Shown here one piece after another: positions 1 to 6,281 of a stretch of 12,204 nucleotides of DNA. The position numbers were made by a program, and so were the translations under genes. Position 1 is the stretch's first letter. Each line of letters starts with the position of its first letter. The stretch comes from Methylotenera_A sp031381645. Lineage in GTDB: Bacteria; Pseudomonadota; Gammaproteobacteria; Burkholderiales; Methylophilaceae. The stretch lies in contig JANMYB010000056.1 of NCBI GenBank assembly GCA_031381645.1, positions 1 to 12,204 of the forward strand. Reading direction: 5' to 3'. A model generated the notes under the pieces. The model saw only the letters and a list, made by a program, of their open reading frames with translations. It was not told where the DNA came from and did not search any database.

Positions 1-610
1 GCAAAAAGACATGAAAAAACTCATCGCTTATTCTTCTATTTCGCATATGGGTTTTGTCACGCTAGGCTTCTTTATATTCAGCCAATTGGGGTTAGAAGGT
101 GCAATTGTACAAATGATTTCGCATGGTTTTATTTCTGCCGCAATGTTCTTGTGCGTAGGCGTTTTGTACGACCGCATGCACAGCAGAAATATTGCCGATT
201 ACGGCGGTGTAGTGAACACCATGCCAATATTTACGGCGTTCGCGGTACTGTTCGCGATGGCGAATAGCGGTTTGCCAGGCACGTCGGGCTTTGTAGGCGA
301 ATTTATGGTGATTTTGGCAGCAGTAAAATTTAATTTCTGGGTCGCGTTTTTAGCAGCCACCACATTGATATTCGGCGCGGCTTATACGCTGTGGATGGTA
401 AAACGCGTATTTTATGGCGAAATCGCCAACAAACATGTGGCAGATTTAAAAGACATTAATAAACGTGAATTTTTAATTTTAGCAACGCTAGCGTTGATGG
501 TGATTGGCTTGGGCGTGTACCCAAAAATTATCACCGATTTCACTCACGTGAGCACCGCGCAATGGCTGGGGCACATGGCCACTAGCAAATTGCCAGTAGC
601 AGGGTTGTAA
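1..610 (+). CDS. nuoM: NADH-quinone oxidoreductase subunit M, C-terminal part (5' end outside window)
   Basis: NuoM is one of the three antiporter-like membrane subunits of respiratory complex I, which couples NADH oxidation to proton pumping across the inner membrane. The open frame enters from the left edge (QKD precedes the Met at position 11), so that Met is internal and about 200 C-terminal residues are present of the roughly 500 usual in the family. The segment KKLIAYSSISHMGF is the family hallmark of a discontinuous transmembrane helix with its conserved His, and ISHGFISAAMF carries the second conserved His. The intramembrane glutamate in FVGEF (codon 299-301) corresponds to the essential Glu of the distal proton channel. 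Several hydrophobic helices follow, and the frame ends with TAA at 608-610. nuoN starts 17 bases later, as expected for a nuo operon. The identification is firm; only the N-terminal part is missing. Confidence 0.96.
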   Translation, partial: QKDMKKLIAYSSISHMGFVTLGFFIFSQLGLEGAIVQMISHGFISAAMFLCVGVLYDRMHSRNIADYGGVVNTMPIFTAFAVLFAMANSGLPGTSGFVGEFMVILAAVKFNFWVAFLAATTLIFGAAYTLWMVKRVFYGEIANKHVADLKDINKREFLILATLALMVIGLGVYPKIITDFTHVSTAQWLGHMATSKLPVAGL

Positions 611-627
611 AGTATGGAAAATACTAA

Positions 628-2070
628 ATGGAAAACATAAGTGTAGATTTGATCACCGCGCTACCAGAGCTGATTGTGCTTTTTATGGCAATGACGATTT
701 TGTTGGTTGGCTTATTCGTCAAAAATAAAACTATTGTCTATGGCCTAGCGCAATTTACCTTGTTTGCTGCCGCCTATTTCACGGTGCGCAATTTTAACGC
801 TAGCGTTGGTTATGCGTTCACCAATATGTTTGTCGATGATACGCTGGCGCATGTGCTTAAGCTGATGATCTTGCTGGGAACTTCGGTGATGTTCGTCTAT
901 ACGCGGCAATATATGCAGCTGCGTAATATGTTCCGTGGCGAATATTATGCGCTAGTATTGTTTTCTGTATTGGGCATGATGATCATGGTGTCTGGCCAAA
1001 GTATGCTCACTATTTATATGGGCTTGGAGCTACTGTCATTGTGCTTGTATTCGCTGGTCGCATTGGATAGGGACAACGCAAAATCGTCCGAGGCGGCGAT
1101 GAAATATTTTGTGTTAGGTGCGCTGGCTTCAGGCATGCTTTTATATGGCATGAGCATGATTTACGGTATGACGGGCAGTTTAAATATTTCAGAAATCACC
1201 AGCGTCTTGCAAGAAACCAATCCGAAAAATCCAGTGTTAATTTTAGGCTTAGTATTTATTGTCGCGGGCTTGGCGTTTAAATTTGGCGCAGTGCCTTTTC
1301 AAATGTGGGTGCCAGATGTGTATCAAGGCGCACCAACTAGCATCACCATACTCATCGGCTCAGTACCGAAATTTGCCGCATTCGCTATTACCATACGTTT
1401 GCTGGCGCAGGGCTTGCAGCCGCTCACCGCCGATTGGCAAGACATGCTGTTGATTATGGCGGTGCTTTCCATCGCCATCGGCAACATTACTGCCATCGCG
1501 CAAACCAACTTAAAACGCATGTTGGCATATTCCACCATTTCACACATTGGCTTTTTATTGTTCGGGCTGATGAGTGGCAACTTGAACGGTTACGCCTCTA
1601 GTATGTTTTATATCAGTGCTTATGCGCTGATGACATTGGCGGGCTTCGGTATGATTTTATTGCTATCGCGCAAAGGTTTTGAGGCGGAGCAATTAGATGA
1701 CTTAAAAGGTCTGAACCAGCGTAGCCCGTGGGCAGCCATGCTCATGCTCATCACCATGTTCAGCATGGCGGGCGTGCCGCCTACTATTGGCTTTTATGCT
1801 AAATTTACCGTGCTGCAAGCCGCGCTACAGGCGGGCTTTATATGGGCGGTGGTGTTTGCGGTGCTGATGGCCGTTGTAGGCGCGTTTTACTATTTGCGCA
1901 TTGTTAAGCTGATGTATTTTGATGCGCCGCAAGACAACGCTGCAATTAGCGCACCAGTCGATATGAAATTGATATTGAGCATTAATGCGCTGGCCCTACT
2001 TGCACTTGGCATATTGCCGCAAGGCTTGATGAACATTTGCGGCGCAGCGATTAGTAGAAGTTTGCAATAG
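628..2070 (+). CDS. nuoN: NADH-quinone oxidoreductase subunit N
   Basis: NuoN is the antiporter-like complex I subunit nearest the peripheral arm and takes part in proton translocation in the inner membrane. The 480-residue product matches the usual length and is almost wholly hydrophobic, with about 14 helices. Residues corresponding to the functional charges of the E. coli protein are in place: E134 in GLELLSL, K218 in AFKFGAVPF, K248 in GSVPKF and K392 in FYAKF. The signature LAYSTISHIGF is also present. The ATG at 628 has only a weak GGA upstream (615-617), which suggests translational coupling to nuoM, whose stop lies 17 bases before it. A second ATG at 614 opens an eight-codon frame and is not used for NuoN. 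This appears to be the last nuo gene, because the next gene is an unrelated protease. Confidence 0.97.
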   Translation: MENISVDLITALPELIVLFMAMTILLVGLFVKNKTIVYGLAQFTLFAAAYFTVRNFNASVGYAFTNMFVDDTLAHVLKLMILLGTSVMFVYTRQYMQLRNMFRGEYYALVLFSVLGMMIMVSGQSMLTIYMGLELLSLCLYSLVALDRDNAKSSEAAMKYFVLGALASGMLLYGMSMIYGMTGSLNISEITSVLQETNPKNPVLILGLVFIVAGLAFKFGAVPFQMWVPDVYQGAPTSITILIGSVPKFAAFAITIRLLAQGLQPLTADWQDMLLIMAVLSIAIGNITAIAQTNLKRMLAYSTISHIGFLLFGLMSGNLNGYASSMFYISAYALMTLAGFGMILLLSRKGFEAEQLDDLKGLNQRSPWAAMLMLITMFSMAGVPPTIGFYAKFTVLQAALQAGFIWAVVFAVLMAVVGAFYYLRIVKLMYFDAPQDNAAISAPVDMKLILSINALALLALGILPQGLMNICGAAISRSLQ

Positions 2071-2128
2071 CGCGCTTTGTGTTTCTAGAGTTTGAGTTTA
2101 AGATATTCCAATATTTGGGGAGAGTTTC

Positions 2129-2983
2129 ATGCGCTTAGATGACCAACAAGAAAGTAGCAACGTTGAAGATAGACGCGGTGGTGGTGGCATGCGCATGGGC
2201 GGCAAAGGTATTGGCATTGGTACGATTGTGATGGCGCTAGTGGCGATGTATTTCGGTGTCGATCCTTCACTCGTCATGAATATCGGCCAAGGCATGAGCC
2301 AACAAGAGACAGTTGAAGCCAAGCCAATTCCGCAAGATGACCCAGCCGCCATATTTGTGGCCAAAGTGTTGGGTAGCACCGAGGAAACGTGGGGCAAGAT
2401 TTTTCAAAACTCAGGTCAGCAATATCCAGCGCCAAAATTGGTATTGTTTAGCGGCCAAACGCCCACTGCATGCGGTTCTGGTCAAGCAGCGATGGGGCCA
2501 TTTTATTGCCCTGGCGATAATAAAGTCTATATTGATTTACAGTTTTACCAAGACATGAAAACCAAATTTAACGCGCCTGGCGATTTCGCGCAGGCCTATG
2601 TGATTGCGCACGAGGTTGGTCATCATATCCAAAACCTCATGGGTACAAGCGACAAAGTGCAGCAAGCGCGCCAAAGTGCGCGTAACGAGGCAGAAGCGAA
2701 TCAATACTCTGTGCGATTGGAATTACAGGCGGATTGCTACGCGGGCGTATGGGCGCACCATGCCGATGGCGAAAATCGTATATTAGAAGCGGGTGACGTG
2801 GAAGAAGCCATGACGGCCGCAGCAGCGATTGGCGACGATGCGCTGCAAAAACAAGCACAAGGCTATGCCGTGCCAGATTCCTTCACCCACGGCACCTCGC
2901 AGCAACGTATGCGCTGGTTTAACCAAGGTTTAAGCACTGGCGACGTGAATAAGTGCGACACGTTTAACGTCGCATCTGTGTAG
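2129..2983 (+). CDS. ypfJ: YpfJ-like neutral zinc metallopeptidase, single-pass membrane protein
   Basis: This 284-residue protein belongs to the putative neutral zinc metallopeptidase family (Pfam Zn_peptidase, YpfJ type), whose physiological substrates are poorly known. The N-terminus is short, polar and Gly/Arg-rich. One transmembrane segment spans about residues 27-43 (GIGTIVMALVAMYFGV), so the catalytic domain is predicted to face the periplasm. The zinc site is complete: HEVGHH at residues 161-166 gives the HExxH core, and ELQADC at 198-203 supplies the downstream glutamate ligand. A Cys pair in TACGSG and FYCPGD is also typical of the family. The start is supported by a strong Shine-Dalgarno, GGGGAGAG at 2117-2124. 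The gene lies 58 bases after nuoN in the same direction; I see no functional link to complex I. The following epimerase-like gene begins 7 bases after the stop, so the two are probably co-transcribed. Confidence 0.9.
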   Translation: MRLDDQQESSNVEDRRGGGGMRMGGKGIGIGTIVMALVAMYFGVDPSLVMNIGQGMSQQETVEAKPIPQDDPAAIFVAKVLGSTEETWGKIFQNSGQQYPAPKLVLFSGQTPTACGSGQAAMGPFYCPGDNKVYIDLQFYQDMKTKFNAPGDFAQAYVIAHEVGHHIQNLMGTSDKVQQARQSARNEAEANQYSVRLELQADCYAGVWAHHADGENRILEAGDVEEAMTAAAAIGDDALQKQAQGYAVPDSFTHGTSQQRMRWFNQGLSTGDVNKCDTFNVASV

Positions 2984-2990
2984 TTGTCGT

Positions 2991-3839
2991 GTGGCAAAGG
3001 TTCTCATTGTAGGTTGTGGCGATTTAGGCAATGCAATTGCGGTGCGTCTGCAACAAAGCCATGAAGTGATCGGCCTGCGACGTAATATCCACGCGCTTTC
3101 CAGCGGCATAAAAACCATTTTTGCCGATGTGACGCAAACAAACACACTTGCTCAGCTCGAAAAACTCAATCCCAATGTCGTCATTTATTGCGTTTCTGCA
3201 GGCGGCCAAACCGATGCACAATATCAAGCCGCATATGTAACCGGCTTAAAAAACATTCTCGCCACGCAAGCCAATAATCAAGCGCTTCAGCACATGTTTT
3301 TTGTTTCTAGTACGCGCGTGTATGGGCAAAAAACAGATGCAATTTTATATGAAGACTTGCTTGATGAAAGCATACCCGCAATCCCCGCCGATTTTGGCGG
3401 AGAACGTTTATTAGAAGCTGAAAATGTATTAAAAGACATGCCCTGCAAGGCAACATCCATGCGCCTCTCAGGCATATATGGAAATAATCGTTTATACTTG
3501 GTCAATATGGCAAAAGACATCACGAAATGGCCAAGTGACAACAACTGGAGCAACCGCATTCATCGTGACGACGCAGCGGCTTTTATTGCGTTTATGGTCG
3601 AAAAAGCGGCAAAAAATGAAGCCTTAGAAAACTGTTACATCGTCACCGATGACATGCCCACGCAGCAATATGAAGTGCTGACTTGGCTTGCCAGCCAGCA
3701 AAAAATTGATACATCTAACATCAAGACGCCAGCAGTGCAGGGCGGGAAACGTTTAAGCAATAAGCGGTTGCGTGACACGGGCTTCCAATTGCAATATCCT
3801 AATTATCAGGTTGGTTACCGTGCTATTTTACAAAAGTAA
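2991..3839 (+). CDS. NAD(P)-binding epimerase/dehydratase-like protein (atypical extended SDR)
   Basis: The 282-residue product has an N-terminal Rossmann fold. AKVLIVGCGDLGNAI (residues 2-16) contains the glycine-rich GxGxxG nucleotide-binding loop. The central FFVSSTRVYGQK segment (Y111) and LSGIYG, followed by NRIHRDDAA, match the epimerase-like 'YeeZ' type of extended short-chain dehydrogenase. The catalytic YxxxK lysine is not at the standard spacing (YGQK places Lys at +3), as in atypical members, so the reaction cannot be assigned. It is likely cytoplasmic because no signal or membrane segment is seen. The start is GTG at 2991, chosen because the Rossmann strand begins immediately after it. 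No convincing Shine-Dalgarno precedes it, so translation may depend on coupling to the protease gene ending 7 bases upstream. The stop codon lies 3 bases before a GC-rich repeat element. Confidence 0.82.
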   Translation: MAKVLIVGCGDLGNAIAVRLQQSHEVIGLRRNIHALSSGIKTIFADVTQTNTLAQLEKLNPNVVIYCVSAGGQTDAQYQAAYVTGLKNILATQANNQALQHMFFVSSTRVYGQKTDAILYEDLLDESIPAIPADFGGERLLEAENVLKDMPCKATSMRLSGIYGNNRLYLVNMAKDITKWPSDNNWSNRIHRDDAAAFIAFMVEKAAKNEALENCYIVTDDMPTQQYEVLTWLASQQKIDTSNIKTPAVQGGKRLSNKRLRDTGFQLQYPNYQVGYRAILQK

Positions 3840-3842
3840 TTT

Positions 3843-3944
3843 CCCTCACCCCAACCCCTCTCCCGTCTGCGGGCGAGGGGCTAAACCGCGCATCATAACC
3901 CTCGCCCGCAGGCGGGAGAGGGTGCGCGGTAGCGCGGGTGAGGG
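3843..3944. repeat. GC-rich composite inverted repeat (double-hairpin, REP/MITE-like)
   Basis: The outer ends CCCTCACCC (3843-3851) and GGGTGAGGG (3936-3944) are perfect inverted repeats. Inside lie two hairpins that are near reverse complements of each other, at 3855-3880 (CCCCTC...GAGGGG around CCCG/CGGG) and 3899-3922 (CCCTC...GAGGG around CCCGC/GCGGG). The element lacks coding capacity of its own and is much more GC-rich than its flanks. CCCTCTCCC/GGGAGAGGG palindromes of this kind are familiar as dispersed intergenic repeats in many proteobacteria. It fills the gap between the epimerase stop and the transglycosylase signal peptide exactly and, unusually, is open in the transglycosylase frame. 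Confidence 0.85.
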
Positions 3945-5157
3945 CGGTTTTGTCATCACATTATTTAAAACGTGTGTTAATTTTGCAGTAATCATTTGTT
4001 TTTTTATCGCCAGTGTTAGCGCGCAAGCGTTTGATTCACAGGATTTTTCTGTTTGGCTAAAACAATTCAAAGCCGAGGCAAAAGCAGAACATATTTCGGC
4101 TAAAACCATCAAAAATACTTTTAAAAGAGCCAAATATTTACCGCAAGTTATTGTGCTAGATAGAACACAGCCAGAATTTGTTTCACCTTTTTTAACTTAT
4201 ATTGATAATCGCGTCACCGACAATAGAATAGCGCTTGGTAGGGCGATGCTATTTGAACATGAGGCTTTATTAACGAAAATTGAAACGCAATATGGCGTAC
4301 CCAAAACGATACTGGTTGCATTTTGGGGCTTAGAAACGGGTTATGGTGGCGATAAAGGTGATTTTGGCCTGCCTTCTGCCTTAATGACGCTGGCGTACGA
4401 AGGTCGTCGTGCGGAGTTTTTTCGTAATCAGTTACTCGATACCATGCGTATAATTGACGCAGGCCATAACAATGTTGCGGGCATGCGCGGCTCGTGGGCT
4501 GGCGCGATGGGGCATATGCAATTTATGCCATCTACCTTACTGAAACATGGCGTAGATGCTGATGGTGACGGACGAATTAATATTTGGACATCGCTGCCCG
4601 ATGCGTTCGCTTCAGCAGCTAATTATTTAGCAAAAACAGGTTGGCATAAAGATGAGCCAGCAGCGATAGAAGTAAAATTACCCGCAAATTTTGATTACAG
4701 TTCGGCACAATTGCAAAACCGCAAAAGCGTGGCCGATTGGGTAAAGTTAGGTGTTTTTAATATAGACGATAGCGCGTTGCCAGCGCTGGATAATGCGGCG
4801 ATTTTATTGCCGCAAGGTTACCAAGGCCCAGCCTTTATGGTGTTCAGTAATTTCGATATGATGATGGATTGGAATCGCTCGGTCAATTACGCACTATCGG
4901 TCGCGCATTTGGCTAACCAGTTTGTGGGTGATAAACCCATTGTGGCAGGAATTGAAGCTGAAAGTGATGCACTCACTTTTAACCAAATGTGGGCGCTGCA
5001 AGCTAAGTTAAACGCATTAGGATTTGATTGCGGCGCGCCGGATGGCTTTCCTGGCCTTAAAACACAAGGGGCGATTCGACAATATCAAGCCAGCAAAAAC
5101 CTGCCGCAAGATGGCTACGCCAGCCCAAGTTTGTATCAGCAACTATTGCAGCTTTAA
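3922..5157 (+). CDS. Exported lytic murein transglycosylase, MltB type, with C-terminal peptidoglycan-binding domain
   Basis: This enzyme cleaves the MurNAc-GlcNAc bond of peptidoglycan to give 1,6-anhydro ends in the periplasm. The SLT_2/MltB catalytic domain is clear: GVPKTILVAFWGLETGYGG carries the catalytic Glu (E138 counted from the GTG used here), followed by AGAMGHMQFMPSTLLKHG and DADGDGRINIW. The last 60 or so residues form a PG_binding_1 domain (LQAKLNALGFDCGAPDGFPG). The hydrophobic stretch NFAVIICFFIASVSAQA ends in an A-Q-A signal peptidase I site with no lipobox, so the protein should be soluble in the periplasm, unlike the E. coli lipoprotein MltB. The start is uncertain. The frame is open back to an ATG at 3772, inside the epimerase gene, and the only start codon close to the signal peptide is the GTG at 3922. 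That GTG lies within the repeat element and is preceded by GGGAGAG. With it the protein has 411 residues. Confidence 0.88.
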   Translation: MRGSAGEGGFVITLFKTCVNFAVIICFFIASVSAQAFDSQDFSVWLKQFKAEAKAEHISAKTIKNTFKRAKYLPQVIVLDRTQPEFVSPFLTYIDNRVTDNRIALGRAMLFEHEALLTKIETQYGVPKTILVAFWGLETGYGGDKGDFGLPSALMTLAYEGRRAEFFRNQLLDTMRIIDAGHNNVAGMRGSWAGAMGHMQFMPSTLLKHGVDADGDGRINIWTSLPDAFASAANYLAKTGWHKDEPAAIEVKLPANFDYSSAQLQNRKSVADWVKLGVFNIDDSALPALDNAAILLPQGYQGPAFMVFSNFDMMMDWNRSVNYALSVAHLANQFVGDKPIVAGIEAESDALTFNQMWALQAKLNALGFDCGAPDGFPGLKTQGAIRQYQASKNLPQDGYASPSLYQQLLQL

Positions 5158-5167
5158 AATAATTCAA

Positions 5168-5226
5168 AATAGATGCTCTGGAAGGCTCATGGATATTGGG
5201 CTGCAGGGCATCTATTGTTTGTTATT
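5168..5226 (+). terminator. Probable terminator hairpin after the transglycosylase gene
   Basis: AATAGATGCTCTG (5168-5180) pairs with CAGGGCATCTATT (5204-5216) over 13 positions, with a single T-G wobble. The loop is 23 bases, and the run after the stem is T-rich but interrupted (TTTGTTATTTG). It lies 11 bases after the transglycosylase stop. The long loop and broken T tract make it a moderate rather than strong rho-independent terminator. Confidence 0.5.
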
Positions 5227-5229
5227 TGT

Positions 5230-5262
5230 CTAAAATTTAATTAAGAAGTCTTTAAATTTTAG
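5230..5262. terminator. AT-rich perfect hairpin between convergent genes
   Basis: CTAAAATTTAA (5230-5240) and TTAAATTTTAG (5252-5262) form an 11-bp perfect inverted repeat around an 11-base loop. The right arm contains the stop codon of the minus-strand gene. The site may help end transcription from either side, but the stem is nearly all A/T and the flanking tracts are not canonical. Confidence 0.35.
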
Positions 5263-6005
5263 CTGTCTACCATCTTTTTCTTTGTTTGTTTTTTGTGTTG
5301 TTGTTCTTGTTTATCGTTTCTTTTTTGCTGCGCTGCTGCTCTTTTCTCTGCTCGAGATTCTAATACCATTTGAACTACTCTATCACCAGCAAAGCCTCTG
5401 TTAGTCAAGGATTCCCTTTGATCTAGAGTCATTGGAAAATAATCCATAAAATCTGAAATAATCAAAGTTTCAGACATGGCACTTACAAATTTACTTGCTG
5501 AGCCTCTGCATCTTGAAGAGGCTCCCTTTGCTATAATATCCGCGGGTGAAACATCATCATCTAACTTATCTATTGCGTTATAAAGGCATAGATAAGCCTC
5601 GGTCTTCATTGCTTCAACTAACCTCTTAGTATTGGCCTCGGCTTTACCCACTAATTCGGTATCTAACGATTCAGCTTCAACTAGCCCTACATTGTCGAAA
5701 ATGGCTTTTTTAATGCAGCTTATTTGTTCATCTGCGCTTGGTTTTAGTTGGCAAGTAGATGAATTAGCCCTCCAGTTAAGCTTCGTTGATATTGCTTTGT
5801 TAAACTGTTCAATAGAAACTGCACTAGCAAACTGTGCCATTTGTGTATTTATAAGCCCATTTAGCATGGCCTTATCTGGGCCACAGAAATTAGTGGTTAT
5901 ATTGTCTTTGTTCTTTGAGCGACACTCATTATCTGTCCATGCGACTGCTTCAGCTGAAGCTTCTATATTGATTAGCAAAAACAACATTGCAAATACTTTG
6001 TTCAT
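5259..6005 (-). CDS. Hypothetical exported protein with six cysteines and a basic C-terminal tail
   Basis: I do not recognise the family of this 248-residue protein. Residues 1-22 form a typical signal peptide: K3, then the hydrophobic VFAMLFLLINI, with ASA at 16-18 or AVA at 20-22 as the cleavage site. There is no lipobox. The mature part contains six cysteines (28, 41, 85, 97, 140, 166), an even number consistent with three disulfides in the periplasm. The middle looks alpha-helical. The last 35 or so residues are strongly charged and Lys/Gln-rich (EKRAAAQQKRNDKQEQQ, then KKQTKKK), probably an extended helix. The start ATG (complement of 6003-6005) has a modest AGAGCAG upstream. The gene is more AT-rich than its neighbours, stands alone, converges on the transglycosylase gene and diverges from tRNA-Val. 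The opposite-strand frame within it lacks comparable features and is treated as a shadow. Confidence 0.72.
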   Translation of the reverse strand: MNKVFAMLFLLINIEASAEAVAWTDNECRSKNKDNITTNFCGPDKAMLNGLINTQMAQFASAVSIEQFNKAISTKLNWRANSSTCQLKPSADEQISCIKKAIFDNVGLVEAESLDTELVGKAEANTKRLVEAMKTEAYLCLYNAIDKLDDDVSPADIIAKGASSRCRGSASKFVSAMSETLIISDFMDYFPMTLDQRESLTNRGFAGDRVVQMVLESRAEKRAAAQQKRNDKQEQQHKKQTKKKMVDS

Positions 6006-6036
6006 GACTGCTCTAAAATTGAGGATTGAAAGCGTA

Positions 6037-6065
6037 ATAGTAAGTTATTGGAGTTAGTACCACAA
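6037..6065 (-). promoter_or_regulatory. Tentative promoter of the six-cysteine exported protein gene
   Basis: Read on the minus strand, TTGTGG (complement of 6060-6065) is followed after 17 bases by TACTAT (complement of 6037-6042), about 30 bases before the start codon. Both boxes are weak matches to the sigma-70 consensus, but the spacing is ideal. This is a low-confidence assignment. Confidence 0.3.
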
Positions 6066-6123
6066 TTCTTTTTTAACTTATAGTTGATAGGCTCAATATT
6101 GGCTGTCCAGTGGTAACCTTAGT

Positions 6124-6152
6124 TTGCGCGCAAGCCGCGAATACGCTAAAAT
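6124..6152 (+). promoter_or_regulatory. Probable sigma-70 promoter for tRNA-Val and thrS
   Basis: TTGCGC (6124-6129) and TAAAAT (6147-6152) are separated by exactly 17 bases, which puts the start near 6159, about 20 bases before the tRNA. The leader contains a 13-base palindrome, CGCTCATTGAGCG (6160-6172), immediately before the tRNA and probably removed during 5' maturation. The -10 box is good (5 of 6) and the -35 box is weak, as is common when activity depends on upstream or discriminator sequence. Confidence 0.6.
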
Positions 6153-6180
6153 TCGCCCTCGCTCATTGAGCGTAAAATAA

Positions 6181-6257
6181 AGGCGGTTAGCTCAGTTGGT
6201 TAGAGCGCTTGGTCGACATCCAAGAGGTCACCAGTTCGAATCTGGTACTGCCTACCA
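6181..6257 (+). tRNA. tRNA-Val (anticodon GAC)
   Basis: This 77-base tRNA folds fully. The acceptor stem is AGGCGGT/ACTGCCT with one G-T wobble, the D stem is GCTC/GAGC, and the anticodon stem is CTTGG/CCAAG. The variable loop is AGGTC, the T stem is ACCAG/CTGGT with loop TTCGAAT, the discriminator is A, and CCA is encoded. The seven-base anticodon loop TCGACAT places GAC at 6215-6217, reading GUC and GUU valine codons. Position 33 is C (6214) instead of the nearly invariant U. thrS begins 24 bases after the CCA, so the tRNA is probably cut out of a longer thrS transcript. Confidence 0.95.
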
Positions 6258-6281
6258 AATAATTAACAAATTGGAATTTGC

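Noticed and set aside
2098..2397. Minus-strand frame opposite the N-terminus of the zinc metallopeptidase
   Set aside because: It is a Met/Pro/Ser-rich shadow of the Gly/Met-rich sense sequence, with no independent start signal.
3772..3921. Upstream extension of the transglycosylase to the ATG at 3772
   Set aside because: It overlaps the epimerase by 68 bases, translates the repeat element and would bury the signal peptide about 70 residues in; unlikely but not excluded.
3846..4133. Minus-strand frame across the repeat and the transglycosylase 5' end
   Set aside because: It is antisense to a confident gene, and its composition comes from the GC-rich repeat.
5632..6057. Plus-strand 141-codon frame opposite the six-cysteine protein gene
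   Set aside because: The minus-strand frame is longer and has a signal peptide, even cysteine content and a ribosome binding site; the plus frame has none of these.
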